From the NCBI GenBank assembly GCA_026398675.1, contig JAPLSK010000059.1:1-6272 (forward strand): 6,272 nucleotides of DNA, written 5' to 3'. The translations under genes were made by a program, and so were the position numbers. The stretch's first letter is position 1. Every line of letters begins with the position of its first letter. The DNA is from a bacterium. GTDB lineage: Bacteria > RBG-13-66-14. Shown in pieces: positions 5,311 through 6,272 of this stretch. Below the pieces are notes generated by a model. It ran no database searches and was not told the origin of the DNA. It was given only the letters and a program-made list of their open reading frames with translations.

Positions 5311-5884
5311 CATCGTCCTCTATGAAATAGCCCTTCAACCTGCCCCAGGAAACCTCATAGATGCCGGGGAGGTGCAGGATAGAGTTATCCGTCCACTCGG
5401 TCACGACCCACTCACCGCCGCGTTTTTCAAGTTGCAGATCGAGCCTGCCATCGGCCTTGAGGACCGCATCTAAATCGGGCACCTCCACGTACAAGAGGTA
5501 GGCGATGTTGTCGAGGGAGCAGGTGACGGCCTCTTCCTCGGGTTCTACAATCCCCGAAAGGTCTAGCTGTGCGGAGACGTTCGATACCCCGACCTGTGAG
5601 AAGAGATTTTTGTACGTCTGTATCTCCTCCTCGTAACCCCAGAAGGGCGGTATATCACCCCAGACGTCCGCGGGGTCGAAGTGGAAGATGAAGTTCTCCT
5701 CGTCCAACAAGCCTTCGTAGGCGTCCATGTCCCCGTCATTCCACACGTCCTCGAAGAGGTTCAGCGTACCGAGAACGGTTGTCTGGTCGGGCTGATCCCC
5801 GTCTCCTGAGCCCGTCCCGATTAAACAGGACAGGCAGACGAAGAGAGCCGCGGCGGCCAGCGCCGCTAAAACCGACGCGCGCAT
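5303..5884 (-). CDS. NTF2/SnoaL-like lipoprotein, first tandem paralogue
   Basis: A 193-residue predicted lipoprotein. The signal peptide is residues 1-19 with an Ala/Leu core, and Cys20 in CLSC is the likely lipid anchor (Cys17 is a less likely alternative). A Gly/Asp linker precedes the NTF2/SnoaL-like domain: TLNLFEDVWNDGDMDAYEGLL (40-60), FHFDPADV (67-74), FWGYEEE, a helix to about 97, and the strand GEWVVTEW (157-164). The C-terminal end keeps the SWGRLKGYF motif and adds an acidic tail. It is the most divergent of the three in its second half. The ATG at 5882-5884 has GAGGAGG about 5 nt upstream, and the SD region overlaps the stop of the preceding gene. No function is known; the paralogues probably share the same surface or periplasmic compartment. 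Confidence 0.85.
   Translation of the reverse strand: MRASVLAALAAAALFVCLSCLIGTGSGDGDQPDQTTVLGTLNLFEDVWNDGDMDAYEGLLDEENFIFHFDPADVWGDIPPFWGYEEEIQTYKNLFSQVGVSNVSAQLDLSGIVEPEEEAVTCSLDNIAYLLYVEVPDLDAVLKADGRLDLQLEKRGGEWVVTEWTDNSILHLPGIYEVSWGRLKGYFIEDDDE
5724..5755. repeat. 32-nt exact repeat, copy in the first lipoprotein gene
   Basis: Partner of 5096-5127. The third paralogue has the same protein motif but a diverged DNA sequence here. Confidence 0.85.
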
Positions 5885-5895
5885 TTCCCCCTCCT

Positions 5896-6272
5896 CTACT
5901 TGGGCTTCGCGGTTCCCTCCTCTTTCAGCTTCTCCGATTCACCCGCCAGGGCCTCGTTCACTTTCTCCACCTTCTCGTCAACCTTTTGCAGGCTCTCGTC
6001 GAGGGTTTTCTGCAGCTCGGCGATCTTCTCCGCCAGGCCGGTGGTGAGATCGCCGATTCCCTCCTGGATGGCGGGCGCGAGCTCGTTCATGGCCTCGACG
6101 CAGACCGCGCCGAACTCGGCGGCCAGCACGCCCATCTGGAGGCCCATCTGCGCCATCCCCCGGCCGAGCGCCTCGCCCCACTGGGCCCAGTCCTTGCCCA
6201 ACTCGTCCTTGAGATAACCTGCCACGGCCCGCTGGCGATCGGCGTCCTTCTCCAGCGCCTTGCCGTAATCCT
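5896..6272 (-). CDS. Helical, charged protein of unknown function, 5' end outside the window
   Basis: The frame is open from the right edge to TAG at 5896-5898, giving 124 visible residues. The nearest internal start is GTG at 6223-6225, but the frame upstream of it encodes good amphipathic sequence (KALEKDADRQRA) and lacks a clear SD-start pair, so I treat the gene as continuing beyond the window. The first half has Met/Ala/Gly-rich helix (GRGMAQMGLQMG). The second half, from about visible residue 75, is a heptad-like Glu/Lys/Leu stretch (AEKIAELQKTLDESLQKVDE) that looks like a coiled coil, ending in a short Lys/Glu/Pro tail. No signal peptide is visible in this portion. The family is not recognised; the composition recalls phasin-like or apolipoprotein-like helix bundles only in a general way. 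It shares an operon with the lipoproteins, with an 11-nt gap to the next start. Confidence 0.75.
   Translation of the reverse strand, partial: DYGKALEKDADRQRAVAGYLKDELGKDWAQWGEALGRGMAQMGLQMGVLAAEFGAVCVEAMNELAPAIQEGIGDLTTGLAEKIAELQKTLDESLQKVDEKVEKVNEALAGESEKLKEEGTAKPK

Noticed and set aside
4561..5325. A plus-strand frame of 254 codons across two lipoprotein genes
   Set aside because: Its apparent similarity to the plus-strand frame at 4083-4700 arises only because the two minus-strand genes are paralogues.
1..6272. CRISPR array, tRNA or rRNA, insertion sequence or toxin-antitoxin pair
   Set aside because: No regular repeat-spacer pattern, cloverleaf, transposase motif or terminal inverted repeats were seen. 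The small genes have normal operon contexts without toxin or antitoxin motifs.

Overview
The window reads as bacterial chromosome: GC-rich, compact, with every supported gene on the minus strand (transcription runs from 6272 towards 1). Shine-Dalgarno sites of the AAGGAG/GGAG type, sigma70-like -35/-10 pairs with 17-nt spacers, GC-hairpin/T-tract terminators and lipoprotein signal peptides point to a bacterium, most likely Gram-negative and perhaps from an uncultured lineage. No marker gene allows a phylum call.

Layout in order of transcription. (1) 6272-4070: a four-gene operon. It starts with a helical, charged protein whose 5' end lies outside the window, followed by three tandem paralogous lipoproteins with NTF2/SnoaL-like domains. 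Junctions are very tight (an SD overlapping a stop, an 8-nt gene overlap, a 10-nt gap), and a terminator closes the operon. (2) 4064-2891: a single-gene unit with its own promoter and terminator. It encodes an isocitrate/isopropylmalate-family beta-decarboxylating dehydrogenase whose cofactor residues look NADP-type and whose substrate pocket matches no classical subfamily exactly. (3) 2863-2038: a single-gene unit, again with promoter and terminator, for a stand-alone XylR_N/V4R-type sensor protein. Its four putative zinc ligands keep the exact spacing recalled for the phenol sensor MopR. (4) 1960-1: a promoter followed by a DUF3467 protein, a LeuC-type aconitase-superfamily large subunit, and a small zinc-ribbon protein that runs off the left edge. 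These junctions have only 1 nt between stop and start.

The dehydratase large subunit and the dehydrogenase catalyse consecutive steps in leucine or 2-oxoacid chain-elongation pathways (isopropylmalate or homocitrate type), so they may act together. They are separately transcribed here, and no small subunit (LeuD) or 2-isopropylmalate/homocitrate synthase lies in the window. The strongest second-look items are the odd dehydrogenase active site, the sensor protein with an intact zinc site but no output domain, and the mosaic similarity among the three lipoproteins. No RNA gene, CRISPR array or insertion sequence was seen, and no gene-free stretch exceeds 300 bases.
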